Made by a program: the position numbers and the translations under genes
Part shown: in pieces, positions 8,601 through 16,328 of the stretch
How the letters are laid out: every line of letters starts with the position of its first letter
Position numbering within the stretch: position 1 is the stretch's first letter
Notes under the pieces: model-generated
Told to the model about the DNA's origin: nothing
The model's input: only the letters and a program-made list of their open reading frames with translations
Databases searched by the model: none
Assembly: GCF_011044495.1 (NCBI RefSeq)
Contig: NZ_CP049143.1
Span: 5,704,001-5,768,000 of the forward strand
Direction of reading: 5' to 3'
DNA length: 64,000 bases
From: Roseimicrobium sp. ORNL1
GTDB lineage: Bacteria > Verrucomicrobiota > Verrucomicrobiia > Verrucomicrobiales > Verrucomicrobiaceae

Positions 8601-9816
8601 TTGAGTCAAACCGTGACTTGAATGCATCAAGCTCAGTCGCCATTTCCGCAAGCCACTGAGCAATATCGACCTTTCGATGAACAGCCTGGAGTTCTTTCAG
8701 AGCTCTATCTTTCGCATCCTCTGTGCGCTTCTTTTTTTCCTCAAGCTCCCGAGCTCGCTTCTCCGCTACTCGTTTGAGAATTAAGCTGGGTTGGGCTGCC
8801 AAGTCAGAACGAACAGGCTCCCCCAGGCGAAGCACATCTCCCTCTTCAAATTTTCCCTTAAGGGCATCTGCGATTCTCAACAACGCCTCGTCGACGGCGG
8901 TGTTTGTATGGGAAACAATGAGAAGCGTCTTATTTCGAGTGTAGAGTTGCGCACCGATTTCCCCAATTGTCTGAGTCTTGCCGGTCCCAGGCGGCCCCCA
9001 AATGAACGTCGTGTCTCTTCCAAGGACGCTGGCCACCGCATCGCTCTGCTCTACGTTTAGTTGACGGTTGAACCTCTGGAAGTCGACCGGGGAGCCGCTT
9101 GGTGCGACCAATCCCAGAATCCTTTCTGCTGCGGGATGTGGAGTTTCTCCTTTTTCCTCGATTCTGCTAATCAGCTTCTCGAGCAGCATCGTCAGATTCG
9201 TTATCAGCTTGGCGTTGGGCACTATTCTCCCAAAGTTTACGGGAACATCCAGCGTGACCTCGGTCTCGGTCGACTCTACGATTATGACATTTACATTCTG
9301 GCCACTGTCGAGGCGCAACTCACCGGGAGTGTCCGGCGGCACTCGGAGTTGTCTTTGAGTCTGGAATTCGTAATGAAAGCTGCTCCCAATGGGGGCAATC
9401 AACTTTCCTTGCGAAAGCAAAACCGCAGTACTTGCGAGGTTCTTTTTTGCGGCCTCAATCTCCTCTCTCAAGGCGACCTTGAATTCTTGAAGATATTCAG
9501 GCAATCCCGAGCTGCGTCGTTGGTCAGGAGCACAAACCTCCTGAGGTGAGTGAATGGCTGAACTCCGAGCAGAAGGTCTCTTCTGGGCAGTCACCTCTTT
9601 TGTGTCACCGCGAACCTCCAAACCGGTTGTACTTAACTGCGGTTTCTCTGCCAAACGTTCTTGAAGGTTTTTCTGAAGTGTGGCGGCGCGTTTCGACGAC
9701 CGCGACTTTAGCTCGGCGGCAATCCGACGAAGTTCCTTCACATTTTCCGAGTTTTCTGCTGCAGCTATTTCAAGCTGCTCGACCGAGTGCTGCTGATATG
9801 GTCGTCGAGTTGCCAT
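5689..9816 (-). CDS. SF1 helicase with coiled coil, PLD-like domain and zinc ribbon (Mokosh II-like)
   Basis: This 1375-residue protein combines several parts. The N-terminal region (1-250) is followed by a DNA2/UPF1-type SF1 helicase core split by a long insert. Walker A GPPGTGKT is at 274-281. A charged coiled coil fills about 340-790. Motif II DEAS is at 810-813, followed by GDFKQLPPI, a motif V-like HSFQGNEADAVLLD and motif VI NVAITRARRK. A phospholipase-D-like domain follows (about 1090-1240), whose HxKxxxxD box is degenerate: R1201-D-K1203 with D1208. A zinc ribbon has C1260, C1263, C1282 and C1287. Helicase-PLD fusion in one protein is the reported layout of type II Mokosh (MkoC) anti-phage proteins; the assignment here is inference. 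The gene stands alone and is less GC-rich than its flanks, which suggests transfer. Confidence 0.85.
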   Translation of the reverse strand: MATRRPYQQHSVEQLEIAAAENSENVKELRRIAAELKSRSSKRAATLQKNLQERLAEKPQLSTTGLEVRGDTKEVTAQKRPSARSSAIHSPQEVCAPDQRRSSGLPEYLQEFKVALREEIEAAKKNLASTAVLLSQGKLIAPIGSSFHYEFQTQRQLRVPPDTPGELRLDSGQNVNVIIVESTETEVTLDVPVNFGRIVPNAKLITNLTMLLEKLISRIEEKGETPHPAAERILGLVAPSGSPVDFQRFNRQLNVEQSDAVASVLGRDTTFIWGPPGTGKTQTIGEIGAQLYTRNKTLLIVSHTNTAVDEALLRIADALKGKFEEGDVLRLGEPVRSDLAAQPSLILKRVAEKRARELEEKKKRTEDAKDRALKELQAVHRKVDIAQWLAEMATELDAFKSRFDSIEEKRGKLDALERYQKESAKDVSGLVELRTRALRAQESVKELLRLKRECDSLKATLPELRKAEGESAAQLREADGMCQSAAECEPLRNRLRALPQLEVATGRASTMRLTANEALAAYQQKMKELDSSSQLLEKTLAVGSIKRMWLKLPKPEEQEQEMSGLRNEVNKLAEVVADCERRAAASEQMLNEIHELIKSLERYSSIPDLPASQHYRSECQSYLEIQKENVEKCEATVNGFSSKMASIEAEVAGFMSENGGLPDEVVTSVDLQMRRHEASKEELERLRSQVRREEGALKQDLDHLVKVLVEWKLCSGSGNTVFGQMSSITRARTEAQREVGSKDYDALVTERNRLSAQVAQFIEEIKAIEESLKTIEAELLAKVKVLATTLTRAYMRNGIQERRFDTVLLDEASMAPIPALWASATVADRAVVAVGDFKQLPPIVQSDEPVALRWLGRDIFEASGVQGAYERKEFQHHFVALKEQHRMHPDISAIVNALIYDGLLRNGGSVSEKGADASIMQWHAGIADDVRRVTLLDSGSLDAWNTTADRSRFNLLSAMVCLELLKLWLRADRPSASTADKKRVLIISPYRPHAKIIDLLVREEGLEAEIAVNTAHSFQGNEADAVLLDLVVDEPHFSANLMTPAASEDISRLLNVAITRARRKLVILADLNWLQSKGGGAFVGGKLLPWMNKRYGVTNAMEAMASCGERKQVAFGREFATRILEEINTANECVILFSPLLDAAVVQFLAPSLRAFVAKGARAFVVTQTVGEQRREGSSHEKGETLLREVGVVVVHKIKMRDKLCLIDDRIVWASTFPVLCKPSPQGFAIRRESVKFSTEVRDLYCTEQMIGAYQPDHLCPVCRREMVAAEAREGHPYYWRCIEQGCYTRDLTTPAPVNGMITMRCESSPVFGYWGEVPHWLCSCGQRPGHRTKVHANHLRLPKMRALIPQRSWRKVCSEIGFDADSVVQGSLEL

Positions 9817-9940
9817 CCGGATATCACGTAGACTAGCTACCTAAGTCTTACAGTTTCAGCAAGCATACTTTGCGCGATACCGTACCAGTGTCCACAAACA
9901 TGCACACCGTGGAAGTGGGGTACGATTTTAGCCCCACTAG

Positions 9941-10075
9941 ATCTCAACCCCCACCCCGCGCCTGCTCGCGCTGCGACACATCCGCAAGCGTCAACGCGCA
10001 GAGTTTTGCTGGATGTCCTCATTCAGCTCGCGGAAGGAAGGCGGAGAGGAGGCCGGGGGAGATGGTGTTGGCTCC
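9941..10075 (-). pseudogene. Partial duplicate of the 3' end of the Rrf2 gene
   Basis: About 125 bp here closely match 10349-10472, the C-terminal coding part of the neighbouring Rrf2-family gene, in the same orientation about 397 bp away. The shared blocks include GCCTGCTCGCGCT and GAGGAGGCCGGGGGAGATGG. Scattered substitutions and a 4-bp insertion (GGAAGGAAGGCGG against GGAAGGCGG) break the frame. It is therefore a decayed tandem duplicate or the residue of a second Rrf2 gene whose 5' part was deleted. Confidence 0.8.
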
Positions 10076-10082
10076 AGGCATC

Positions 10083-10131
10083 GTCAGGCCGGAGGCCTAA
10101 CGACCGCTGTCAGGCGGGACGCCTAACCTCC
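10083..10131. repeat. REP-like palindromic repeat (GTCAGGC family)
   Basis: This is one copy of a dispersed ~50-bp repeat with the ends GTCAGGCCGGAGGCCTAACG and TGTCAGGCGGGACGCCTAAC. Related copies lie at 23571-23619, 23648-23695, 46618-46669, 53656-53709 and 54081-54135, always between genes. Each half can form its own hairpin. Confidence 0.85.
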
Positions 10132-10194
10132 GAAACACGAATATCATTGGGCGATATCGCATCCATATCCCGTGGGCCGAAGGGTCACGCGACT

Positions 10195-10237
10195 CCAGCC
10201 CAGGGCAAGGGAGTCTCGACGACCGACGCCCTGGGTA
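10195..10237. repeat. Dispersed repeat (CCCAGGG...CCCTGGG family)
   Basis: This copy of a 43-bp repeat contains CCAGCCCAGGG, a short middle and GACCGACGCCCTGGG, so its ends can pair. Two further copies in inverted orientation lie at 36732-36775 and 36923-36966. With the preceding Rrf2 remnant and REP copy it fills the gene-free region 9817-10328, where I see no gene. Confidence 0.75.
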
Positions 10238-10328
10238 CACGCAACCTTTAGCATGGCGGCCTGAAAGGTCGCACGAACGGCTGCGAAGGCCACCTCGCCA
10301 GCATCACCGGCGTCAGATCGCAATCTTC

Positions 10329-10751
10329 TCAAATCTCAAAACTCACTGCACCCCGTGCCTGCTCGCGCTGGAGGATATCCGCCAGAGTCAGCGCACTGAG
10401 TTTTTGCTGGATGTCCTCGTTCAACTCGCGGAAGGCGGAGAGGAGGCCGGGGGAGATGGTGTTGGTGCCCTCGCCGCCGGGGAGGAGTTGCAGGGGGCCG
10501 TCGATGAGCTCGAGAATCTCGCCCACGGAGATGCGGGAGGCGGCGCGGGCGAGCTGGTAGCCACCGCCGGCGCCGCGCCTGCTGTGGAGGATGCCGCCCT
10601 TGCGCAGGACGAGGAGGATTTGCTCCAGGAACTTCAGCGGGATGCTCTCCTCCGAGGCCAGGGTCTGGATGGAGAAGACGGTGCCCACGCTGCTGCGGCT
10701 CATGGCCACCAGTGCGCGCAGGGCATATTCCGCCTTCTTGGAGATTTTCAT
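10329..10751 (-). CDS. Rrf2-family transcriptional regulator
   Basis: This encodes 140 residues from the ATG at 10751. The open frame runs 35 codons further upstream, but homologues begin at the MKISKKAEYALRAL motif. A winged helix-turn-helix occupies about residues 1-65 (SIQTLASEESIPLKFLEQIL as the recognition region), followed by the family signature RRGAGGGYQLAR and a dimerisation helix. There are no cysteines, so the protein cannot carry the Fe-S cluster of IscR or NsrR. It is more like the cluster-free CymR branch or an unassigned group. It is divergent from the secreted-protein gene at 10945, and the shared 190-bp gap could hold its operator. Its 3' end is partly duplicated at 9941-10075. 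Confidence 0.9.
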   Translation of the reverse strand: MKISKKAEYALRALVAMSRSSVGTVFSIQTLASEESIPLKFLEQILLVLRKGGILHSRRGAGGGYQLARAASRISVGEILELIDGPLQLLPGGEGTNTISPGLLSAFRELNEDIQQKLSALTLADILQREQARGAVSFEI

Positions 10752-10944
10752 CGCCCTTTGGTTAGTACGGGGAGCGGCACGGGGCAAGGGGGAAGAGGAG
10801 TTTGCGGTGGGTGAGCGGTGGTTGGCAGTGGTTGAGCCGTTGTTGGGGAGAGACAAGGGTAGGTGGCGGGGTCAGGTTACGTCTGGTTGCTGATGCAAAA
10901 TTAAACCACGAAACCATTGAGCAAAATGCGGCGGGCACATACCA

Positions 10945-12063
10945 ATGCGGGCAATGCACCACCTCATCCGGGTCCTTGGTATCTTCTTGCTGGTCCTCAG
11001 CGTGAGTTTCCGTACCGCACCGGCATGGGCCCAGGAGGTCATCGGCACGGTCAAGGATGCCGCGGAGCGCAGCACGCTGGCGGCTCGCGCGCAGGGGTTG
11101 CTGTCCGGCCTCGTCCCCCAACCGCAGCAGGGTCAGGGCAAGGACACGGCGGAGGGCAGCACGCAGATGAAAGAGGGCCAGTACCTGCTCTGGGGTGAGC
11201 TCTTCGAAAAGGGACGCACGCACGCGGTGGTGGACCTGAGTGAGCACATCGCCTTGGCCGACTGGGACGCGACGAAAGCCGCCTGGACGGTGCGGCAAGT
11301 CATCAAGGCACCCATCTACTGGAAATACCCCGGCTTCCCGCAAGCGGAGTTGGACGTGACGCCGGATGACCTGCCCACCCGCCCCTTCTGGGTGAAGCAA
11401 CTCTCCTCTACCGCACCCCGCCTGCTGGTCATCTCCACAGGGTACACGCGGTACCATGCGGCGCGTTTCATCTTCGTGTACGACACCAAGACTCACCAAC
11501 TGGACGCGGACGACGGACTCTACAGTGTGGCCGAGCCCGTGCTGCGCGAGGGCCATGTGGTGCTCACCGATGACTCCGGCAGGAAGGCGTGGTGGGGGGA
11601 GGACTCCTTCTACCAAGTGGAGAAGGGCCGGCTGCACTTCCGCGGGTCCCTACGTGAGGGCAGTTACCGTGGAGATGATAGTCACATCCATGTGACCTTC
11701 CTGAAACCCGGCTCGCCCGAGGAGATCACCTGGCGCTTCAATGCCACTGCCGAAGACCAGTCGACCTACAAGATTCGGGCTGGGGAAGAGGGACCCGACG
11801 AGGAGAAAGCACCGGTCATCGGTCACATCCGCTTCCGGGAGTCCGGAGCCGACTCCCCGGAAAATTGGGGAGCCTTCCTCCTGCACAAGCTCACCGGTCT
11901 GCCCTCCTCTGTGGCGAACCCCAATCCCTTTGTCGGCACCAGTTCCGAAACACCGGCCCCCCCACTCACCGACCGCGATGTGGAACTGACCGGGAATGCG
12001 GAGGTGCTGCGACTGCTGGGCCCGGGGAAGGCGGCTGCAAAGCCGGAGGGAAAAGGAAAATAG
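10945..12063 (+). CDS. Hypothetical secreted protein
   Basis: This encodes 372 residues of unknown family. A signal peptide is clear (HLIRVLGIFLLVLSVSF, cleavage expected after AWA near residue 29). The next part is an alpha-helical linker with a Q-rich patch (PQPQQGQGK), and from about residue 75 a beta-rich region begins (YLLWGELFEKGRTHAVVDL). Stretches such as RLLVISTGYTRYHAARFIFV and EEITWRFNATAEDQ suggest a soluble globular domain, and the lysine-rich tail KAAAKPEGKGK ends it. I see no catalytic motif. An alternative ATG at 10954 keeps the same signal sequence. It is transcribed away from the Rrf2 gene, which may or may not control it. Confidence 0.7.
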   Translation: MRAMHHLIRVLGIFLLVLSVSFRTAPAWAQEVIGTVKDAAERSTLAARAQGLLSGLVPQPQQGQGKDTAEGSTQMKEGQYLLWGELFEKGRTHAVVDLSEHIALADWDATKAAWTVRQVIKAPIYWKYPGFPQAELDVTPDDLPTRPFWVKQLSSTAPRLLVISTGYTRYHAARFIFVYDTKTHQLDADDGLYSVAEPVLREGHVVLTDDSGRKAWWGEDSFYQVEKGRLHFRGSLREGSYRGDDSHIHVTFLKPGSPEEITWRFNATAEDQSTYKIRAGEEGPDEEKAPVIGHIRFRESGADSPENWGAFLLHKLTGLPSSVANPNPFVGTSSETPAPPLTDRDVELTGNAEVLRLLGPGKAAAKPEGKGK

Positions 12064-12146
12064 GCTCGCATGCAGAAGGTAGAAGGCCGCTCCAGAAGCC
12101 TTGGGTCAGTGGAAGGTGAAGTCAGGGGGGGTAGTAGCAGTTGGGG

Positions 12147-12251
12147 AACCACGAATAGGCACTAACGGGACACTAATATTTGGGAACGGTGTGGTGAGCG
12201 GGCGGCTTTGCATGAGGATTCGGACCGCTAATAGTCGCTAACGGACGCTAA
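12147..12251. repeat. Decamer repeat blocks, T-type then C-type (reverse orientation)
   Basis: Two short blocks of 10-bp units lie here: 12147-12177 (units ending CACTAAT) and 12223-12251 (units ending CGCTAA). They belong to the family seen complete at 43243-43573. Each is followed by GGAACGGTGTGG, whose reverse complement CCACACCGTTCC lies at 12405-12416 before the forward block. The order here, T before C, is the reverse of the canonical element. Confidence 0.85.
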
Positions 12252-12420
12252 ATTGAGGAACGGTGTGGCTGGCTAGTGGGTCGAGTGTGCGGAGGGAGGT
12301 GGGACCCCACGAGCTGGCCCTTGATTACAGTGGACCGTGTGACTCTTGCCGTTTGCATTCCCGCCTGCACCTGCCCTTCGGCAATTTTCCTCCCCCCACA
12401 CTGTCCACACCGTTCCCAAC

Positions 12421-12503
12421 ATTAGCGTTCATTAGCGTTCATTAGCGTTCATTAGCGTTCATTAGCGTTCATTAGCGTCAATTAGCGTCAATTAGCGGTC
12501 CCC
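12421..12503. repeat. Eight-unit tandem decamer array (ATTAGCGTTC)
   Basis: Eight perfect-register 10-bp units run from 12421 to 12500: five ATTAGCGTTC, two ATTAGCGTCA and a final ATTAGCGGTC, followed by CCC. Canonical copies of the same block have only three units, so this is an expansion. There are no spacers, so it is not a CRISPR array. It lies 130 bp before the rarA start. Confidence 0.95.
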
Positions 12504-12631
12504 TTCATAGAAGTCCCCTTCAGCCCATTGCTTGCCGGGTTTGCCAATACCAGCCGGGCGCGGTAGCTTGCTTTTCCCGCGCGTATCCAGTGTCCTGCAC
12601 TCACACGCGCGATTCCGCCTGTGCCCTGCCC

Positions 12632-14059
12632 ATGGACGACGACTTCTTCACCAGCGACAGCTCTGCTTCTGCCTCCGCTCCCCCGCCCCGCTTTCCCGGA
12701 GCGAATGGGGGCACTGGTGATGCAGGCGGCGGCACGCGGAAGGTGAGCCGGGCCATCCCGCTCGCCGCGCGCATGCGGCCACGCACGCTGGAGGAGTATG
12801 CTGGGCAGAAGCACATCCTCGGTGAGGGGAAGCTGCTGCGCCGCGCCATCAAGGCAGACCGGTTTTCCTCGCTCATCTTCTACGGGCCACCGGGCATCGG
12901 GAAGACGACGCTGGCCACCATCATCTCGCAGGAGACGCAGTCACGCTTCGTCACGCTGAGCGGGGTGGAGAGCAATGTGGGGGACATCCGCGCTGTGGCG
13001 GACACCGCGGAGAAGCTGCAGCGCCTGCACAATCAAACCACGGTGCTCTTCGTGGATGAGATCCACCGCTTCAACAAGGCGCAGCAGGACGTGCTCCTGC
13101 CCCACCTGGAGCGCGGCACGCTGCGCTTCATCGGCGCGACCACGCACAATCCCTTCTTCTACATCAACAGCCCGCTCGTCTCGCGCTCCCAGGTCTTCAC
13201 GCTGGAGCCGCTGACCATCGAGGACCTGGAGTGGCTTCTGCAGCAGGCGCTCAAGGATGAAGCGCGCGGCCTGGGCGACCTGCCCCTCACGCTCACGCCG
13301 GAGGCCTCTAAACATCTCGCCACGTTTGCCGATGGCGATGCGCGCAAGGCACTCAGCGCACTGGAGCTTGCCGCACTCACCACGCCACCCGGCGAGGACG
13401 GACGCATCACCATCGACCTCGCCGTGGCGGAGGAGAGCGTACAGCAAAAGACCATCGTGTATGACGGCGATGGCGATGCGCACTACGATACCATTAGCGC
13501 CTTCATTAAGAGTATCCGCGGCAGCGACCCGGATGCCGCCTTGTACTGGCTCGCGAAGATGCTCCACGCTGGGGAGGACATCCGCTTTATCGCGCGACGC
13601 ATCGTCATTTCCGCGAGTGAAGATATCGGCATGGCAGATAGCAATGGCATCCGCGTCGCCGTGGCCGCGCAGCAGGCCGTGGAATTCATCGGCATGCCTG
13701 AGGCCCGCATCCCTCTCGCCCACGCCACTGTCTATCTCGCCACCGCGCCGAAGAGCAATCGCGCGTATGTCGCCCTCGATGCCGCGCTGAAGGACATCCA
13801 GGAAGGCCGCACCCTCGCCGTGCCCAAGCACCTGCGCACCAAGACCAGGAAGAAACTCGCCGCCGCCTCCGGTGCCACCGCCGAGGAGATGGACTACAAG
13901 TATTCCCACGACAGCGAGACCGGCTACATCCCCCAGGCTTATCTCCCGGAAGGAAGAAGGTACTACGAACCTTCCAACAACGGCATGGAGCTAAAAGTAA
14001 AAGAGCGGCTCGACCACTGGCGGAGGTTGTTTGAGGAGAGTGGCGGGAAGGGAAAGTAG
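12632..14059 (+). CDS. rarA: Replication-associated recombination protein A (RarA/MgsA), AAA+ ATPase
   Basis: RarA is a clamp-loader-like ATPase that acts at stalled replication forks. From the ATG at 12632 it has 475 residues, slightly longer than usual because of a ~45-residue Ser/Ala/Gly-rich N-terminal tail. The core begins at [16 protein letters not shown]. Walker A is GPPGIGKTT, Walker [16 protein letters not shown], sensor 1 [11 protein letters not shown], and sensor 2 is [12 protein letters not shown]. The C-terminal MgsA oligomerisation region follows ([20 protein letters not shown] and [15 protein letters not shown]). All key ATPase residues are present. A longer reading from GTG at 12590 exists but has no conserved sequence. 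An expanded decamer repeat sits directly upstream. Confidence 0.97.
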   Translation: MDDDFFTSDSSASASAPPPRFPGANGGTGDAGGGTRKVSRAIPLAARMRPRTLEEYAGQKHILGEGKLLRRAIKADRFSSLIFYGPPGIGKTTLATIISQETQSRFVTLSGVESNVGDIRAVADTAEKLQRLHNQTTVLFVDEIHRFNKAQQDVLLPHLERGTLRFIGATTHNPFFYINSPLVSRSQVFTLEPLTIEDLEWLLQQALKDEARGLGDLPLTLTPEASKHLATFADGDARKALSALELAALTTPPGEDGRITIDLAVAEESVQQKTIVYDGDGDAHYDTISAFIKSIRGSDPDAALYWLAKMLHAGEDIRFIARRIVISASEDIGMADSNGIRVAVAAQQAVEFIGMPEARIPLAHATVYLATAPKSNRAYVALDAALKDIQEGRTLAVPKHLRTKTRKKLAAASGATAEEMDYKYSHDSETGYIPQAYLPEGRRYYEPSNNGMELKVKERLDHWRRLFEESGGKGK

Positions 14060-14100
14060 TCCTCCGAGCCTCGGCGGCGAAGCGTCTCGCGATTTCGTCC

Positions 14101-14505
14101 TCATCCAATTCTCATAGACTCGACCCTTTTATTGGGCTGTCCCTCAAAGTGGTCCTGCAAGCGGTCTTCCACATGTTCGGCGCTCCAAACAGCGGCACAC
14201 TCCAGATTTCTGCATTCCTCGATGCTCGCAGGGACCTCCTTTCCACCGACGTGGATACAAAAGGCCTTGGAGATGACATCCTGTTTTGCGAACGCGACAG
14301 GTTTGAGAAGTTCATCACTTAGCGGGATGTGACCAATAACGGGCCAGCGCCCGGACCTCGTCGCCTTATTCATCACCCAGATTTTGAAGACCACCGTGCT
14401 TTCGAGGACAGCGGACACCCCCACGGCCTTGATGCGCTTCATGATCGTGGTCTTTTTTCTGCTAACCGCAAACGCTTCACCCTGTTTCAAAACTACGGAG
14501 ACCAC
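14101..14505 (-). CDS. Imm26-like immunity protein candidate
   Basis: This 134-residue protein starts at GTG 14505, which is needed to keep the N-terminal LKQGEAFAV motif. The pattern of a K-x-G-x-x-F start, a beta-rich middle and the block SGRWPVIGHIPLSDEL matches what I know of the Imm26 immunity family, which neutralises polymorphic toxins. The C-terminal third (SIEECRNLECAAVWSAEHVE) is typical of the helix after that block. No toxin gene is next to it, so it would be an orphan immunity gene. The gene is less GC-rich than rarA or algI beside it. The family call is a moderate-confidence inference. Confidence 0.5.
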   Translation of the reverse strand: MVSVVLKQGEAFAVSRKKTTIMKRIKAVGVSAVLESTVVFKIWVMNKATRSGRWPVIGHIPLSDELLKPVAFAKQDVISKAFCIHVGGKEVPASIEECRNLECAAVWSAEHVEDRLQDHFEGQPNKRVESMRIG

Positions 14506-14595
14506 AAGTTTGAAACAGGTGGCAAACGGTGACTAAAGTCGCCGCTCGTTGTTAGGTCGCCGAAGCGATTGAAGGACATTTGTGCCGAAGGCCCT

Positions 14596-14762
14596 GGACT
14601 GCGTGCAGCCCTGCTGCCGCTTTCTAGAGTCCACAGCCTGCTGTGGCGATGGTAATACTCACTCGTAGTGTCATGCGTCCAGAGAAACTTGGCGACTTCG
14701 TCGCGGTGCGGCGTGCAGCAGGCTGCACTTTAGGAAAGCGGCAGCAGGGCTGCACGCAGTCC
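14596..14762. repeat. Palindromic intergenic element with 28-bp perfect arms
   Basis: The left arm 14596-14623 (starting GGACTGCGTGCAGCCCTGCT) and the right arm 14735-14762 are exact reverse complements over 28 bp. Between them sits a smaller hairpin, CCACAGCCTGCTGTGG (14631-14646). The whole 167 bp could fold into a long stem. It lies in the gene-free region 14506-14862 just before the O-acetylation operon. Confidence 0.92.
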
Positions 14763-14862
14763 GGGGAGGCTTCGCCTCAGAACTCCACCCCACACGAGAA
14801 ACCCATAGCACCCTCCCCTCCTCTCGCTATAAGCCCAGTCGTCCCGTGGTGGCCGCCTGCGC

Positions 14863-16326
14863 ATGCTGTTTTCTTCAGTCACGTTTCTCTTCTACTTCCT
14901 GCCCGTGCTGCTCGGGCTGTACTTCCTGACGCCGGGGAAGTTGAAGAATGCGCTGCTGCTCGTGGCGAGCCTCGTGTTCTATACCTGGGGCGAGCCATCC
15001 AGCTTCTGGGTGCTGCCGCTTTCGGTAGTGGTGAACTACATTGCGGCGTTCTTCGTCTCACCCACCTCTACCGGCGACAACAACAAGGACAACACCTCGC
15101 GTCGCAAGTGGGTGCTTGGCATCGCGGTGGTGCTGAATCTCGCGCTGCTGGCGGGATACAAATATGTGGCGTTCGTCATCTCCAACTGGAATGAACTCGC
15201 CATGGCCGCGGAGTGGAAGACCTTCACGGTGCCGCCCACGCATCTGCCGCTGGGCATTTCCTTCTTCACGTTCCAGGCCATCTCGTATGTGGTGGATGTC
15301 TATCGCGGCACCACGCAGGTGCAGCGGCGGTTCGTGGACTACGCGCTCTATGCGTGCCTGTTTCCGCACCTGCTGGCAGGCCCCATCGTGCGATATGCAG
15401 ACCTCGCGCGTGAGCTCAGTTCGCGCAGTCATGCGGCGGGTGTGTTCGCGTCCGGTGTGCGACGCTTCATCATTGGTCTGGCGAAGAAGGTGCTGGTGGC
15501 AAATCCCATCGCGGTCTTCGTGGATGAGCAGTTCGCGCTGCCCTCACATGACATCTCTGTCGGTGTGGCATGGATGGCGGTGATTGGATACGGGCTCCAG
15601 ATCTACTGCGACTTCTCCGCGTACTCAGACATGGCCATCGGACTCGGCCGCATGTTTGGCTTCCATTTCATGGAGAACTTCAACCAGCCCTACCATGCGC
15701 GCTCCATGCGTGACTTCTGGCGGCGGTGGCACATCTCCCTTTCCTCGTGGTTCCGCGACTATGTGTACATCCCGCTGGGAGGCAGCCGCCATGGTCCCGT
15801 GCGCGAGCTCTTCGCGCTGGTGAGTGTCTTCCTCCTGTGCGGCCTGTGGCACGGGGCAAACTGGACCTTTGTCCTGTGGGGGCTGTGGCACGGGGTGCTA
15901 CTGCTCTGCGAACGTCTGGGCATGGAGAATCTCCTCCCCCGTCTGTGGCGTCCGCTGCAGCACGTGTATCTGCTCCTTGCCGTGTCCCTCGGCTGGGTGC
16001 TCTTCCGCTGCCAGAGCGTGACGCAGGCCGTGGCACATATGAAGGCGATGTGCGGGCTCGGTCCTGTGGAGCATCCGCCGGTGGACCTCATCCTCTTCAT
16101 GACACCGCAGCACCTCATCTCGCTGGCCGCAGGTGTGCTGGTGGCGATATCGCCCGTCGCGCTTCTACAGCGCTGGATACAACAACGCCAGTCCCTCTCC
16201 GGCTCGCCCCTTTCGCAGTTTGCCTTCCAGAGTGGCGAGCTGGCCGGACTCGCCGCGCTCTTCCTGCTGTCTGTCACGCATCTCGCGGCGACCAGCTATA
16301 ACCCCTTTATCTATTTCCGCTTCTGA
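14863..16326 (+). CDS. MBOAT-family O-acyltransferase (AlgI-like)
   Basis: This 487-residue polytopic inner-membrane protein resembles AlgI, which moves acetyl groups across the membrane for polysaccharide O-acetylation. It opens with the family start MLFSSVTFLFYFLPV and has about eleven hydrophobic segments. It contains the MBOAT signatures RYADLARELS, YSDMAIGLGRMFGF, NFNQPYHARSMRDFWRRWHI and SLSSWFRDYVYIPLGGSR. The catalytic-type histidine is H330 in CGLWHGANWTF. It is followed after 2 bp by an AlgJ/AlgX-like gene, so the two form an operon. No alginate synthesis genes are visible, so the acceptor polymer (exopolysaccharide, peptidoglycan or other glycan) cannot be stated. Confidence 0.95.
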   Translation: MLFSSVTFLFYFLPVLLGLYFLTPGKLKNALLLVASLVFYTWGEPSSFWVLPLSVVVNYIAAFFVSPTSTGDNNKDNTSRRKWVLGIAVVLNLALLAGYKYVAFVISNWNELAMAAEWKTFTVPPTHLPLGISFFTFQAISYVVDVYRGTTQVQRRFVDYALYACLFPHLLAGPIVRYADLARELSSRSHAAGVFASGVRRFIIGLAKKVLVANPIAVFVDEQFALPSHDISVGVAWMAVIGYGLQIYCDFSAYSDMAIGLGRMFGFHFMENFNQPYHARSMRDFWRRWHISLSSWFRDYVYIPLGGSRHGPVRELFALVSVFLLCGLWHGANWTFVLWGLWHGVLLLCERLGMENLLPRLWRPLQHVYLLLAVSLGWVLFRCQSVTQAVAHMKAMCGLGPVEHPPVDLILFMTPQHLISLAAGVLVAISPVALLQRWIQQRQSLSGSPLSQFAFQSGELAGLAALFLLSVTHLAATSYNPFIYFRF

Positions 16327-16328
16327 AG

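Noticed and set aside
10762-11637. 291-codon minus-strand frame running into the Rrf2 promoter region
   Set aside because: It is antisense to the secreted-protein gene, which has a clear signal peptide, and continues through the divergent intergenic region. The product is of low complexity.
12421-12500. Possible CRISPR array
   Set aside because: The 10-bp units are contiguous with no spacers, and there are no cas genes in the window.
12941-13909. Long open frame (322 codons) on the minus strand opposite rarA
   Set aside because: It is antisense to a well-supported RarA gene, has no recognisable domain, and its composition (H/G/A/R-rich) is typical of the complementary frame of high-GC genes.
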